DNA from: JBHELG01 sp046263195
GTDB taxonomy: Bacteria > Actinomycetota > Nitriliruptoria > Nitriliruptorales > JAHWKO01
Length of the DNA: 28,447 nt
Reading direction: 5' to 3'
Assembly: GCA_046263195.1 (NCBI GenBank)
Contig: JBHELG010000156.1
Location: 1 to 28,447 of the forward strand
Position 1 is the first letter of the stretch. Each line of letters opens with the position of its first letter. A model generated the notes under the pieces. That model made no database searches, had not been told where the DNA came from, and saw only the letters and a program-made list of their open reading frames with translations. Below are positions 1-7,755 of the stretch, piece after piece. Position numbers and translations under genes: made by a program.

Positions 1-106
1 CCGGGACGGCGGCGAAGCCGCCGGGCGGGTGGGAGGTATCCGGGACGGCAGCGAAGCCGCCGGGCGGGTTGGAGGTATCCGGGACGGCGGCGAAGCCGCC
101 GGGCGG
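1..106 (+). repeat. 39-bp tandem repeats, about 2.7 copies, each holding a GC hairpin
   Basis: Units begin at 1, 40 and 79 and differ at only a few positions. The unit length is a multiple of three, so each copy adds 13 residues to the zinc-finger protein. Within units 1 and 3 the run GGCGGC-GAA-GCCGCC is a perfect six-base-pair hairpin; unit 2 has one mismatch. The array may extend to the left of the window. It is coding sequence, not a CRISPR array: there are no unique spacers. Confidence 0.8.
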
Positions 107-461
107 ACAGGACACGCCCTGGTCAGACCTCCCAGCCGACCCACCGGAGCCGAAGCCAGCGCCGGGCATGCGACCGGGACTCCTCACTGAGTTGCTCGGC
201 GAGGAGAAGGAGGCGGATGTGGCAGAGGCCGCGGAGCCCGAGCCGGTACCCCAGCTGCTCAGGGCCGATTCTGGGGGGCGAACGGCTGAGGCGCCGTGGA
301 GGCAGGAGACCGCCTCTGCACAACAGACGGAGACCTCCCTGGTGAAGTCCGCCACACAGGCCCGGGAAGAGCACAAGCCGGCGGGTTTTGCCTGCCCCAG
401 CTGCGACTTCATCGCCAAGAGCGCGGCGGGGCTGGCATCCCACCGGCGCCGCCACGCCTGA
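3..461 (+). CDS. C2H2 zinc-finger protein with 13-residue tandem repeats (5' end outside window)
   Basis: The reading frame is open from the left edge, so the true start lies outside the window. A TTG at 69 is possible but falls inside the repeat. The N-terminal visible part consists of almost identical 13-residue units (core GTAAKPPGG followed by a W/L-E-V-S linker) encoded by 39-bp tandem repeats. A proline, glutamate and alanine-rich low-complexity segment follows. The last 25 residues look like one C2H2 zinc finger: a CPSC pair, then H-x3-H near the stop. Classical C2H2 fingers occur sporadically in actinobacterial proteins, often on disordered tails, and could bind DNA or a partner protein. 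The function is unknown. It ends 325 bases before the whiB gene and is probably a separate transcript. The frame is well supported by the repeat phase and by the finger. Confidence 0.6.
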   Translation, partial: GTAAKPPGGWEVSGTAAKPPGGLEVSGTAAKPPGGQDTPWSDLPADPPEPKPAPGMRPGLLTELLGEEKEADVAEAAEPEPVPQLLRADSGGRTAEAPWRQETASAQQTETSLVKSATQAREEHKPAGFACPSCDFIAKSAAGLASHRRRHA

Positions 462-556
462 TCGCTCACCGCGTTCGCCGGATCCGCCTCTTGCAGATCC
501 TGATCTAGTTGTTGGGGGATTGAGGCGCGGACACCACAACCCGTCGGGGAGAGGGC

Positions 557-585
557 TTGACGTCGTACGCTCCTGGGCACAGAAT
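557..585 (+). promoter_or_regulatory. Possible sigma-70-like promoter for the whiB2-like gene
   Basis: TTGACG at 557-562 is followed after 17 bases by CAGAAT at 580-585. This would start a transcript near 592 with a leader of about 190 bases before the gene at 786. The -35 is good and the -10 is only four of six. Nothing else coding is seen in 462-785. Confidence 0.35.
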
Positions 586-785
586 GACGATCGTGTAATT
601 ACGACGGCGTCACTGGGTGAGCGATGGTACGTCACCTCGAACCGCCGCGCGTCGCCCGGGCAGGAGGTCGGACAGACGAGGCGCGCGAAGGTCCACAGGG
701 CGCCGGGATCTCGAGGCCATGCGGATGGGGAGAGGCCCCGAGAAAGCGAGGCCGGTGACGCCGGCCCGAGCGCAGGAGCAGCGCC

Positions 786-1058
786 GTGACCGCAATCGCT
801 GCAGATGTCAGCACCTTCATCGGGTCCGCCATGGATGAGGACCTGTCATGGATGCAACGGGGTAAGTGCCTCGACGCCGACCCTGAGGCGTTCTTCCCCG
901 AAAAGGGAGGCTCCACCAGAGAGGCGAAGCGCATCTGCGCCGCCTGCGAGGTGCGGGAGGCCTGCCTCGAGTATGCGCTCGCCCACGACGAGCGATTCGG
1001 GATCTGGGGTGGGCTGAGCGAGCGCGAGCGACGCCGACTCAAGCGCCTCGCCTCCTGA
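786..1058 (+). CDS. whiB2: WhiB-family iron-sulfur transcription factor, WhiB2/WhmD-like
   Basis: A 90-residue Wbl protein. The four cluster-binding cysteines are Cys28, Cys51, Cys54 and Cys60 (C-x22-C-x2-C-x5-C), followed by the GIWGG turn and a basic C-terminal helix (RERRRLKR) that is the likely DNA contact. In the family these proteins hold a 4Fe-4S cluster and act with the principal sigma factor; WhiB2 orthologs control septation and cell division. The GTG start at 786 has AGGAG seven bases upstream; an in-frame ATG at 831 would also keep all the cysteines. Position supports WhiB2: in mycobacteria whiB2 adjoins the DUF3499, metallopeptidase and manB genes, which are all found just downstream here. 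It is likely transcribed alone, since a hairpin follows the stop and a 390-base gap precedes the next gene. Confidence 0.9.
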   Translation: MTAIAADVSTFIGSAMDEDLSWMQRGKCLDADPEAFFPEKGGSTREAKRICAACEVREACLEYALAHDERFGIWGGLSERERRRLKRLAS

Positions 1059-1063
1059 GCCGG

Positions 1064-1087
1064 TCCCGCCCGGGAGCCGGGGCGGGA
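1064..1087 (+). terminator. Hairpin just after the whiB stop, possible terminator without T-tract
   Basis: TCCCGCC at 1064-1070 pairs perfectly with GGCGGGA at 1081-1087, with a 10-base loop, starting six bases after the whiB stop codon. No T-run follows, which is common for actinobacterial terminators but leaves the call uncertain. Confidence 0.4.
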
Positions 1088-1451
1088 AACGGGACGGTGA
1101 GGCGGCCCACCGCGCCGGCGAGGGGGCGGGAGCCAACTGGCCGTCGCGAGTTTCCGGGCTACACAGAAGCCGTGGTCGGCGCGAGTGGCCTGATGGGGCG
1201 GTGGGACGGAGGAGCGGGCCTGCGCACATGGAGTGCGCGGGGGCAGGCGGGGCCTGTTCGGTTGACCTGTGCTACCGTACGTTGACACGCCCGCCGCGTG
1301 GGCCGCCGAGTAGCGGGAACGGCAGTGGCCCGGAAAGTCTGGCGGGCGTCGCGTTTGCGGGATGCGGGCGGTAGCTCGCCTGTCGGTACCGGCTCGAACA
1401 GCCAGACGACAGTAGCCCCCCTGCCGGAAACGAGAACTTAAGGGGTCGGCG
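1088..1451 (+). other. Non-coding stretch before the glycosyltransferase
   Basis: No convincing gene is seen. A CTACCGT at 1272-1278 resembles an actinobacterial -10 element, and GTTGAC occurs twice exactly 20 bases apart (1261 and 1281). The promoter of the glycosyltransferase operon is probably here, with a leader of 150 bases or more, but no -35/-10 pair is clearly spaced. Confidence 0.3.
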
Positions 1452-4400
1452 CTGGATAGCTTCCCACCCGTCCTCGCGATCCTCGTCGTGCACGACGGCG
1501 TAACATGGCTTACGGACGTGCTCGACAGACTCGAGAGCCAGACCTATCCGTCGCTGCACCCGATCGCGGTGGACAACGGGTCGACGGATGGTTCGCGCAA
1601 TCTGCTCCTCAAGCGCCTGGGTGATGACCGGGTCCTCGTCGCAGACCGCGACCTGGGCTTCCCTGCTGCGGTGAGCATGGCCCTCGACAGCGCCGCCGCA
1701 GCGGCTACCGAGGCACCCTGGCTGTTGTTCCTCCACGACGATCTCGTCCTCGAACCGGACGCGGTCGAGTGCCTCGTAGCCCACGCAACCGCGGATCCAC
1801 GGCTCGCCGCCGTGGGTCCCAAGCTGCTCCAGCACGACAACCCGCGACTACTGCAACAGGTCGGCATGAGCATCGACCTCACCGGCCGCTCCGACTCCGG
1901 TCTCGAGCCCGACGAACTCGATCAGGGCCAGCGCGACCGTGCCCGTCCGGTTCTGTACGTCTCGACCGCAGGGATGCTCGTCCGACGTGACGTGTTCGAC
2001 GCGCTGGGGCGCTTCGACCGCCGCTACCACGTCTTCCGCGACGATCTGGACCTGTGTTGGCGAATCTGGCTAGCCGGACACGACGTCGAAGTCGCACCTG
2101 CCGCGGTCGGGCGCCACGTGCGAGCCCTGTCGAATTACCGCAGGCTCGGCTACACCGCGAGGCTCGGTCCCCGCTACTTCGCCGAACGCAACACCCTCGC
2201 CACTCTGCTCAAGTGCTACAGCCGCGCCCGACTCGCTGTCGTGCTGCCGCTCTTCTTCTTGGTCGGCATCGCGAAGATCTTCGGGTTCCTCCTCACACGA
2301 CGCTTCTCGGACGCGTGGCAAACGGTGCGTGCATGGCTGTGGAACCTCTTGCACCTCCGCGAGACACAACGGCTGAGATACCCGATTCAGGCAACTCGGG
2401 CTCGCAGTGACGCTGACCTCGAGCCCATGTTCGTGCGTCTGGCACCGCGACTGCGTGCCTACGTGGAGGCTGTCGCCGACCGGCTGGCGGGCGGCGAGAC
2501 CGATATCCCGCCGCCCGGTCACGTCGACGTTCCCGGCGTCCCCCCAACCGCCGGTCGCCGGCTCGTTCGCTTCATCGCCGTCCACCCCGTCTTCGTCGTC
2601 GGGGCGGTGCTCGGCATCGTCGGGCTGGTCGCTGCCCTTCCGGTTCTGCGACCAGGTCCTTTGCGAGGGGGAGACTTTGCGCCTTGGCCGGCGTCATCCC
2701 TGACGTTCCTGCAAGATTACGTCTCGGGCTGGCACGACAACGGCGGGCTGGGTTCGGCCTCGCCCGTGTCACCAGCTCAGGCGCTGCTTGGACTGCTCGG
2801 GCTCACATCTTTCGGCAACGCGTGGCTCGCGTCACGACTCCTGCTGCTCGGGGCGCTGCCGGTTGCTTGGCTACTCGCGCTCGAGGCCGGCCGTCTCGTC
2901 ACCCCTGCCCGGCTGCCCCGGCTCGCCGCGGCGACCGCCTACGCTCTCAGCCCGCCTGCGATCGCTGCTCTCACTACCGGACGGCTCGGCGGCCTCGTCA
3001 CCATCGTCCTCGCCCCGGCGATCGTCATCGCCGGGGCCCACCTCATCTCGATGCGTACGTCCACGACCTCCGCCTGGCGTGCGACTGCCGCTGCATCTCT
3101 GCTCGCTGCCATGCTCGTCGCCTTCGAGCCACCGGCTGCTCTGTTACTGCTCCCGGTCGTCGCCCTCGCGATACCCGCCCTGGCGGTCATGCCGGCTCCC
3201 CGCACTGCCAAGCGCGACACCATCATCCGTGCTCTGGCGGCTGCCGCCGGTGCGTTCGTTCTGCTCCTACCGTGGTCGTACACGTTGTTCGTTGCTGACT
3301 CCCCGGTACTGGGGGGTTACGCGCAGCCGGCCGCCAGCCCGGCGCCTTTCTGGCGCCTCATCCTGCTCGTCCCCGACCTTCCCGGCTTTCCCGGCCTGCT
3401 CGCCGGAATTGCCTTCCCTGCGGCCGGCATGCTCGCCATCGTTCTCGGCTACCCGCGCCGGCCGAGCGCGGTGACGTGGCTGTGGGCGCTGGTCCTTGCC
3501 GCGACGTTCGCGAGCTGGCTGCTCGTGCGTCCCTGGTTACCAGCGGTCGCTTGGCCCGGCCTGCCACTCACCGTCTCCGCGCTCGCATATGCAGGACTGC
3601 TTGCCGCGGCCTTCACGACGGCGGGCCACGTCCTGAGCGCCCATGCCTTCGGCTGGCGTCAGCTCGTGTCCATCGGTGCGGCCTGCGCCGTCGCGCTCGG
3701 CGTCCTTGCTGGCATGGCCCACCTGATAGCCGACGGTTGGAAAGCCTTCAAGGTGGACGATCCCGCTCTCCCGACTTTCATCGCCGCCGAGCAGGCCACT
3801 CATGGGCCCTACCGGGTCCTCCTGCTTTCTGAGGTCGATGGCGTGACTAACTGGGACCTCACGGGTCCGGAGGGACCCACCATGCGCCGCTACGGAGCCT
3901 CCCGCGCGCCCGACCTGGTCGCATACGTCGAGGAAGCGCTGCAGGACATAACAGCGCACGTCAGTCCCGCCGCCGCGGGTCGGCTTGGGCTGGCGAACAT
4001 CCTCTACGTCTATGTCCCCGAAGGAGGGCGCAGCCAGCGGCTCGAAGCCGCCTTGGCCGACCAGCACGGTCTAGAGCCACAGCCCGTAGGCATCGGGCTC
4101 GTCTACCGCGTGGAACGTTGGCTGCCACGGGCAGCCTTCGTTGCGGCCGAAGACGCGCTCGCTCTCTCGCGGCGCAACGAACTCCCTCCCCAGTCGCAGC
4201 CACTCCCCTTGGAGCGGGTTGACGACGACGTCTATGTCGGACAGGCCCCCGAGACGGGCAGCGTCCTGCTTGCCGAATCGGTTCATCGCGGCTGGGCCGC
4301 GCGTTCAGGCGACGCGCCACTCGAGAGGGAGGAGGAGACTCTCGTGCGCTTCACGGTGCCCGATGCCACCGATGACCTGCGCGTGTCGTTCACCCGTCAG

Positions 4401-4502
4401 GCTCGCCGCACCGTGGCGGTCGTCCTGCAAGGGTTGGCAACTCTGCTCGCCCTCTCACTCGTCTTGCGACCGCCGAGCTTCGCTGAGGAGGTGCGACTCT
4501 GA
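1452..4502 (+). CDS. Family 2 glycosyltransferase fused to a large multi-spanning membrane domain
   Basis: About 1016 residues. Residues 1-240 form a GT-A (GT2) domain: a first strand ending in LVVHDG, a VDNGSTDGS nucleotide-binding segment, FLHDD near residue 94 as the metal-binding acidic motif, and FRDDLDLCWR near 195 as the probable catalytic-base region. The rest is mainly hydrophobic, starting near residue 262, with many membrane segments, a polar extracytoplasmic section (about 800-960) and a final membrane helix. It is therefore an inner-membrane enzyme, likely adding a sugar to a lipid-linked or envelope glycan; donor and acceptor cannot be read. The start is unusual. No ATG, GTG or TTG exists between the in-frame stop at 1413 and GTG 1488, which would delete the first strand. 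CTG at 1452, with AAGGGG six bases upstream, restores it. The gene overlaps the DUF5719 gene by four bases. Confidence 0.85.
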   Translation: MDSFPPVLAILVVHDGVTWLTDVLDRLESQTYPSLHPIAVDNGSTDGSRNLLLKRLGDDRVLVADRDLGFPAAVSMALDSAAAAATEAPWLLFLHDDLVLEPDAVECLVAHATADPRLAAVGPKLLQHDNPRLLQQVGMSIDLTGRSDSGLEPDELDQGQRDRARPVLYVSTAGMLVRRDVFDALGRFDRRYHVFRDDLDLCWRIWLAGHDVEVAPAAVGRHVRALSNYRRLGYTARLGPRYFAERNTLATLLKCYSRARLAVVLPLFFLVGIAKIFGFLLTRRFSDAWQTVRAWLWNLLHLRETQRLRYPIQATRARSDADLEPMFVRLAPRLRAYVEAVADRLAGGETDIPPPGHVDVPGVPPTAGRRLVRFIAVHPVFVVGAVLGIVGLVAALPVLRPGPLRGGDFAPWPASSLTFLQDYVSGWHDNGGLGSASPVSPAQALLGLLGLTSFGNAWLASRLLLLGALPVAWLLALEAGRLVTPARLPRLAAATAYALSPPAIAALTTGRLGGLVTIVLAPAIVIAGAHLISMRTSTTSAWRATAAASLLAAMLVAFEPPAALLLLPVVALAIPALAVMPAPRTAKRDTIIRALAAAAGAFVLLLPWSYTLFVADSPVLGGYAQPAASPAPFWRLILLVPDLPGFPGLLAGIAFPAAGMLAIVLGYPRRPSAVTWLWALVLAATFASWLLVRPWLPAVAWPGLPLTVSALAYAGLLAAAFTTAGHVLSAHAFGWRQLVSIGAACAVALGVLAGMAHLIADGWKAFKVDDPALPTFIAAEQATHGPYRVLLLSEVDGVTNWDLTGPEGPTMRRYGASRAPDLVAYVEEALQDITAHVSPAAAGRLGLANILYVYVPEGGRSQRLEAALADQHGLEPQPVGIGLVYRVERWLPRAAFVAAEDALALSRRNELPPQSQPLPLERVDDDVYVGQAPETGSVLLAESVHRGWAARSGDAPLEREEETLVRFTVPDATDDLRVSFTRQARRTVAVVLQGLATLLALSLVLRPPSFAEEVRL

Positions 4503-6103
4503 GGCCGCTTTCCTCGTTCCTGCCCGCCGCGTTGATGGTCGGGATCCTCGTCACCGGCGGGGTGGTGCTCGACCTACTGACCCCGGTCTCAGCCCCCGGT
4601 CCCGCGAGCGTTGCGCCTGTCCGACCGGTCGAATCCGGATCCTGGTACTGCGCGGTCGGGGACACGGCCAAGGGCAACTCGCTCACCATCCTCGGCACCG
4701 TGCAGCCGAATGCCACCGAGAGCGCCGCACTGGAAATCGAGACGTACGCCGGCGGGGAGGCGCGCCGGAGCGGTGAGGTCGAACTGGCGCCCGCTTCGAT
4801 TCACGTGCAGCCGGTGACTGGCACGGTCGGTGAGGTAGGAGTCAACGCCCAATGGTGGCGGGCGCCCGTCGTTGTGACACGGGTGTGGGCACGGGGCGCC
4901 GGCGGGGAGCCACAGGGCCTCGTCGCAGGTCCCTGCGAACCGGATCCGGCCTCGAACTGGTACCTGCCCGGGGTGACGACGGTCGGGGGAGCGCAGGCAC
5001 GTATCGTCGTCAGCAACCCATTCGACTCCGACGCCGCTCTCAGCGTCACGCTGATCACTCCGGATGGCACGGAGACACCGGAGTTGCTGAAGAACGTGGG
5101 GGTTCCCAGGCACAGCGTTCGCGTCGTCGATTTGAACGCCCACGCCCCTGAGCGGACAGATCTCGGCGCGGTGGTGACCGTTCGGGCAGGGCGGGTTGTC
5201 GCCGAGGCCTGGCAGAGCCTGAGTCCCGCCATCGGCGGGATCGAGGGGGTGAGCCTGGCGAAGCTGACGCCTGGCCCGGCGCAGAGTTGGACGGTTCCGT
5301 GGTTCCCCGCCGGAGACGACGCCTGGCTGTGGGTCTCCAACGTCGGCGAGCGTCCCAGCACGCTCGAACTCACCGTCCATACGCCGAGTGGGGGCGTGCC
5401 TCCCGAGGGCCTCGAGGAGGTCATCGTCTCACCAGGCACGATCCGAAGGCTCGACTTACGGGGCGTGCTGCCCCCCGGCCCACGCAGCGGCGCGGTGACG
5501 GTCAGCACGGCGGACGGAGGGGCGATCCTCGTCTCGGGGGCGACCCAGATTCGGAGCAGCCGGGTGGAGCGCAGTGGACTGAGCATCCAGCTCGGGGCCC
5601 AAGCCACGGATTCCATGTGGGTGGTCTCGGCCGGTTCGAGCCGCGGTCGTGGTGAGAGCCTCCACCTCGTCAACCCCACGGCGGAGCCTGCGCTCGCTGA
5701 TGTCCGTGTCGTGGCTCCGAACGTGGACCTCGAGCCCGAGGCGCTCCAGAGCGTCACGGTCCCGGCTGGTGCCGTCGTTGACCTCGACCTGGCCGGTGCA
5801 GTTGGCGACCTCGGCCCGCATACCGTCTTTGTCACCGCTTCAAGCGGTCAACTGATCCTCGGCCTGCATGGCTCGGCCCGCGAGGGCCGCCTCGGGCTCA
5901 TCGCGTATCCCGGAATCCCCAGCTCCCTCTGGTCAGGGGGCCAGAGGCCGCCGTCGGTGGCGTTCAGCCCCGCGCTGTCACAGCGCATCGGGACCCACCT
6001 TGGTCCTTCGGCCTCACCAGGCCCGACCGCTCCCACGCTGCCGGCCCTGAGACGAGTCGAGCGGGATCCCCTCGAGCGTCACAGTCCAGCCTTTGACGAC
6101 TGA
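4499..6103 (+). CDS. DUF5719-family secreted or membrane-anchored protein
   Basis: About 534 residues. One N-terminal hydrophobic segment is followed by an extracytoplasmic region of repeated beta-rich modules (for example IVVSNPFDSDAALSVTLI and similar blocks), as expected for DUF5719. The first ATG/GTG/TTG-type start is TTG 4532, which lacks a ribosome-binding site and cuts into the signal anchor. CTG at 4499 overlaps the upstream stop as CTGA, has GAGGAGG seven bases upstream, and gives a basic N-terminus (RPLSSF) before the hydrophobic core, so it is preferred. Translational coupling to the glycosyltransferase suggests the two proteins act together at the membrane. The biochemical role of DUF5719 is unknown. 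The gene is convergent with the metallopeptidase, 58 bases away. Confidence 0.75.
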   Translation: MRPLSSFLPAALMVGILVTGGVVLDLLTPVSAPGPASVAPVRPVESGSWYCAVGDTAKGNSLTILGTVQPNATESAALEIETYAGGEARRSGEVELAPASIHVQPVTGTVGEVGVNAQWWRAPVVVTRVWARGAGGEPQGLVAGPCEPDPASNWYLPGVTTVGGAQARIVVSNPFDSDAALSVTLITPDGTETPELLKNVGVPRHSVRVVDLNAHAPERTDLGAVVTVRAGRVVAEAWQSLSPAIGGIEGVSLAKLTPGPAQSWTVPWFPAGDDAWLWVSNVGERPSTLELTVHTPSGGVPPEGLEEVIVSPGTIRRLDLRGVLPPGPRSGAVTVSTADGGAILVSGATQIRSSRVERSGLSIQLGAQATDSMWVVSAGSSRGRGESLHLVNPTAEPALADVRVVAPNVDLEPEALQSVTVPAGAVVDLDLAGAVGDLGPHTVFVTASSGQLILGLHGSAREGRLGLIAYPGIPSSLWSGGQRPPSVAFSPALSQRIGTHLGPSASPGPTAPTLPALRRVERDPLERHSPAFDD

Positions 6104-6161
6104 TGCACCTCGCGTCTGACTCAGGTCAGCGTTCCAGCAGCGGGGATGAGTGGAGGGGCCT

Positions 6162-6644
6162 CTACCAACCGAGTTCGTCGAGACGATCGTCGTCGATGCC
6201 GAAGTGATGCGCGAGTTCATGGATGACGACCTCGCGTATGAGGTCGAGGAGTTCCTCCTTGTTCGTCGCTCGTAATTCGATCGGGCGCCGGTAGAGGGTG
6301 ATGCGGTCAGGCAGGACAACCGCGTCGGAGGCTCGGGCGGTGAGCGGCACTCCCTGGTAGAGACCGAGCAGGATCCCGTCGCCCCGGTCGAGGGCTTCCG
6401 GAGGCGGATCGTTCTCGACAGCGATCTGGACGTTCTCGACATAAGCGAGGAGTGTCCCAGGCAACGAAGCGAGCGCGTTGTCGACGAGTCGCTCGAAGCG
6501 CCGCACGCCCCCGATACGGAAACCTTCACTGGGGCGCTGCCGGCGGTCGGCGTCGGGGCGCCGATGGCGAGCGTGGCGGTCGTCCAAACGTCTTCCCTGC
6601 CGCTCCGGCCCCTTCCGGGCCTCCTGCACCTGCCCGGCCGTCAC
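6162..6644 (-). CDS. Small zincin metallopeptidase-family protein (HExxH)
   Basis: The C-terminal end carries HELAHHFGIDDDRLDELGW: an HExxH zinc-binding helix with a downstream acidic third-ligand region, typical of the actinobacterial metallopeptidase family that includes Rv3259. Upstream are the family hallmarks FERLVDNAL, LLGLYQGVPL and LPDRITLYRRP. The core needs only about 115 residues. The start is uncertain: GTG 6644 (160 residues, used here), GTG 6629, GTG 6506 (114 residues, GGGGG too close) or ATG 6743 (193 residues, but lying just past an opposing promoter). The stretch before the core is very basic (RRLDDRHARHRRPDADRR). The substrate is unknown; no signal peptide is seen, so it is probably cytoplasmic. 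It sits between DUF5719 and DUF3499, matching mycobacterial gene order. Confidence 0.8.
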   Translation of the reverse strand: MTAGQVQEARKGPERQGRRLDDRHARHRRPDADRRQRPSEGFRIGGVRRFERLVDNALASLPGTLLAYVENVQIAVENDPPPEALDRGDGILLGLYQGVPLTARASDAVVLPDRITLYRRPIELRATNKEELLDLIREVVIHELAHHFGIDDDRLDELGW

Positions 6645-6710
6645 GGGCCCTTCGGGGCCTGCCGCGAGCCTATCGCCCGTGGCTCGGAGGGAGCGTCCAC
6701 GGAGAGCGGC

Positions 6711-6740
6711 TTGACAGTGGGGGGAGGGCTCCCCTATAGT
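6711..6740 (+). promoter_or_regulatory. Near-consensus sigma-70 promoter (TTGACA, 18 bases, TATAGT)
   Basis: TTGACA at 6711-6716 matches the consensus fully, and TATAGT at 6735-6740 matches five of six, with an 18-base spacer. It points rightward, away from the metallopeptidase and toward DUF3499, with a predicted start at about 6747. It is the strongest housekeeping-type promoter in the window. Confidence 0.65.
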
Positions 6741-6746
6741 CATGTT

Positions 6747-6792
6747 GTCGTCCCGAGAGGCCAATGCAAGCGCAGAGGTCGCTCGGGACGAC
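6747..6792 (+). ncRNA. Hairpin RNA or structured leader starting at the strong promoter
   Basis: GTCGTCCCGAG at 6747-6757 pairs perfectly with CTCGGGACGAC at 6782-6792, an 11-bp stem closing a 24-base region that itself contains a small TGC/GCA tip. The stem begins at the predicted transcription start and is followed by TCTTT, so it could end a short RNA or be the first domain of a longer leader running toward DUF3499. I do not recognise it as 4.5S, tmRNA, RNase P, 6S or a T-box. Confidence 0.45.
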
Positions 6793-7134
6793 TCTTTGCG
6801 GTCGCCCCAGCCCTCAATCCGTCGTCCTTCGTGTCGTGGAACGGCCTGGGACAGCCAGAGCCCGACGACCGAGAACGGCGCATGAAGCCGCTTCGCCAGC
6901 GGAGCACGTGCGGCGAACCGGGGCAGACGACCGCGCCAGGAAGACGACAACATCTGGTTAGGTAACGGCTTAGGTAATGCAGGTGGCTGTGCCACCGCCT
7001 CGCGTCACTTGACGAGGGTTTGGCACAGGCGTCGGGGTTGCTGGCCAATAGCTGTGGCATCCTTTACCGTCGCCGGCGTGAACCTCGTGACAGAGCGACA
7101 GGTGGCCGGGGACCGAGTCCCTGCCGGTGCTTCC
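6793..7134 (+). other. Long leader region before DUF3499
   Basis: No gene with family similarity is found here. It holds several small inverted repeats (TTCGCC with GGCGAA around 6893-6920; GGTGGC-TGT-GCCACC near 6982-6996) and the direct repeat TTAGGTAA at 6958 and 6970. Together with the upstream promoter it would give DUF3499 an mRNA leader of almost 390 bases, unless a nearer promoter exists. Confidence 0.35.
6958..6977 (+). repeat. Direct repeat TTAGGTAA, 12-base period
   Basis: TTAGGTAA at 6958-6965 is repeated exactly at 6970-6977, separated by CGGC. The half-site TTAGGT is also that of DtxR/IdeR iron boxes, but here the copies are direct rather than inverted, so the protein partner is unknown. 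Confidence 0.5.
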
Positions 7135-7755
7135 ATGCTCTCGCGGACCTGTGCCCGCCCGGGTTGTTCGGCCCCGGCGGCGGCGACGCTGGCATTTTTC
7201 TACGGGGATCGTGAAGTTTGTCTCGAGAGGCTGGGACTCGACGAGCTGCCCTCCACCTATGACTTGTGCGCGACGCACGCCGACCGGATGCGGCCGCCCT
7301 ACGGCTGGGTCCTGAACGATCGGCGTGCCGTCCCGCAACGCACTGAGGCAGGCCCGGGAATCGCCGAGCCGCGGAACGAGGCGACCGTGGTGGCAGCCGA
7401 GTCGCAGTCGCCGCACGATCCGTCGCCGCCCCTCGGATGGCTGGGTATGGCGGTCGAGGCCACCGTCGCGTTCTATGGGCCTGGCTGGGAAGGAATGGCG
7501 AACTCCTTTGCGACGGCAGATCCTGGTCGTGAGGAGACGCGAGCCACCGAGCGTGCAACAGGCGAGGTCGTACCGGACGATTCCGAGCCCGCTCCCGAGG
7601 GGCCTGATCTTGATGAGGTCGGACCCACCTATTCCGGTTTTGACGCGGGCCGATTCGAGGATCCTGACCCTGATGAGGTCCGACTCGAGGATCCTGTTCC
7701 GGACGACGACGCTTTCCAAGAGGACTTTGTGCCCGTACGGGCTCGTAGCTGGTAG
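7135..7755 (+). CDS. DUF3499-family protein with acidic C-terminal extension
   Basis: The N-terminal 65 residues fit DUF3499 (Rv3258c family): a CARPGC pair, AAATLAFFYGDREVCL, then YDLCATHADRM and PPYGW. The conserved cysteines and histidine look like a small zinc-binding fold. ATG 7135 puts the first cysteine seven codons in, as usual for the family, but has no clear ribosome-binding site; the frame is open back to GTG 7009 and GTG 7078 is another option. Most of the remaining 140 residues form an acidic, proline-rich tail with a repeat (EDPDPDEVR, LEDPVPDDD) encoded by a 30-base near-duplication around 7655-7714. The family function is unknown. Synteny with manB is widely conserved. Confidence 0.8.
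   Translation: MLSRTCARPGCSAPAAATLAFFYGDREVCLERLGLDELPSTYDLCATHADRMRPPYGWVLNDRRAVPQRTEAGPGIAEPRNEATVVAAESQSPHDPSPPLGWLGMAVEATVAFYGPGWEGMANSFATADPGREETRATERATGEVVPDDSEPAPEGPDLDEVGPTYSGFDAGRFEDPDPDEVRLEDPVPDDDAFQEDFVPVRARSW

Noticed and set aside
1..106. CRISPR array at the left edge
   Set aside because: The 39-base units are contiguous, in frame and without unique spacers; they encode a protein repeat.
4801..5835. 344-codon minus-strand frame opposite DUF5719
   Set aside because: Low-complexity serine/threonine/arginine translation typical of an antisense frame in GC-rich DNA; the plus-strand gene is coupled and has a signal anchor.
6741..7134. Known structural RNAs (SRP RNA, tmRNA, RNase P, T-box, 6S) at the leader before DUF3499
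   Set aside because: None of the conserved sequence hallmarks of those RNAs was found; only the hairpin itself is supported.
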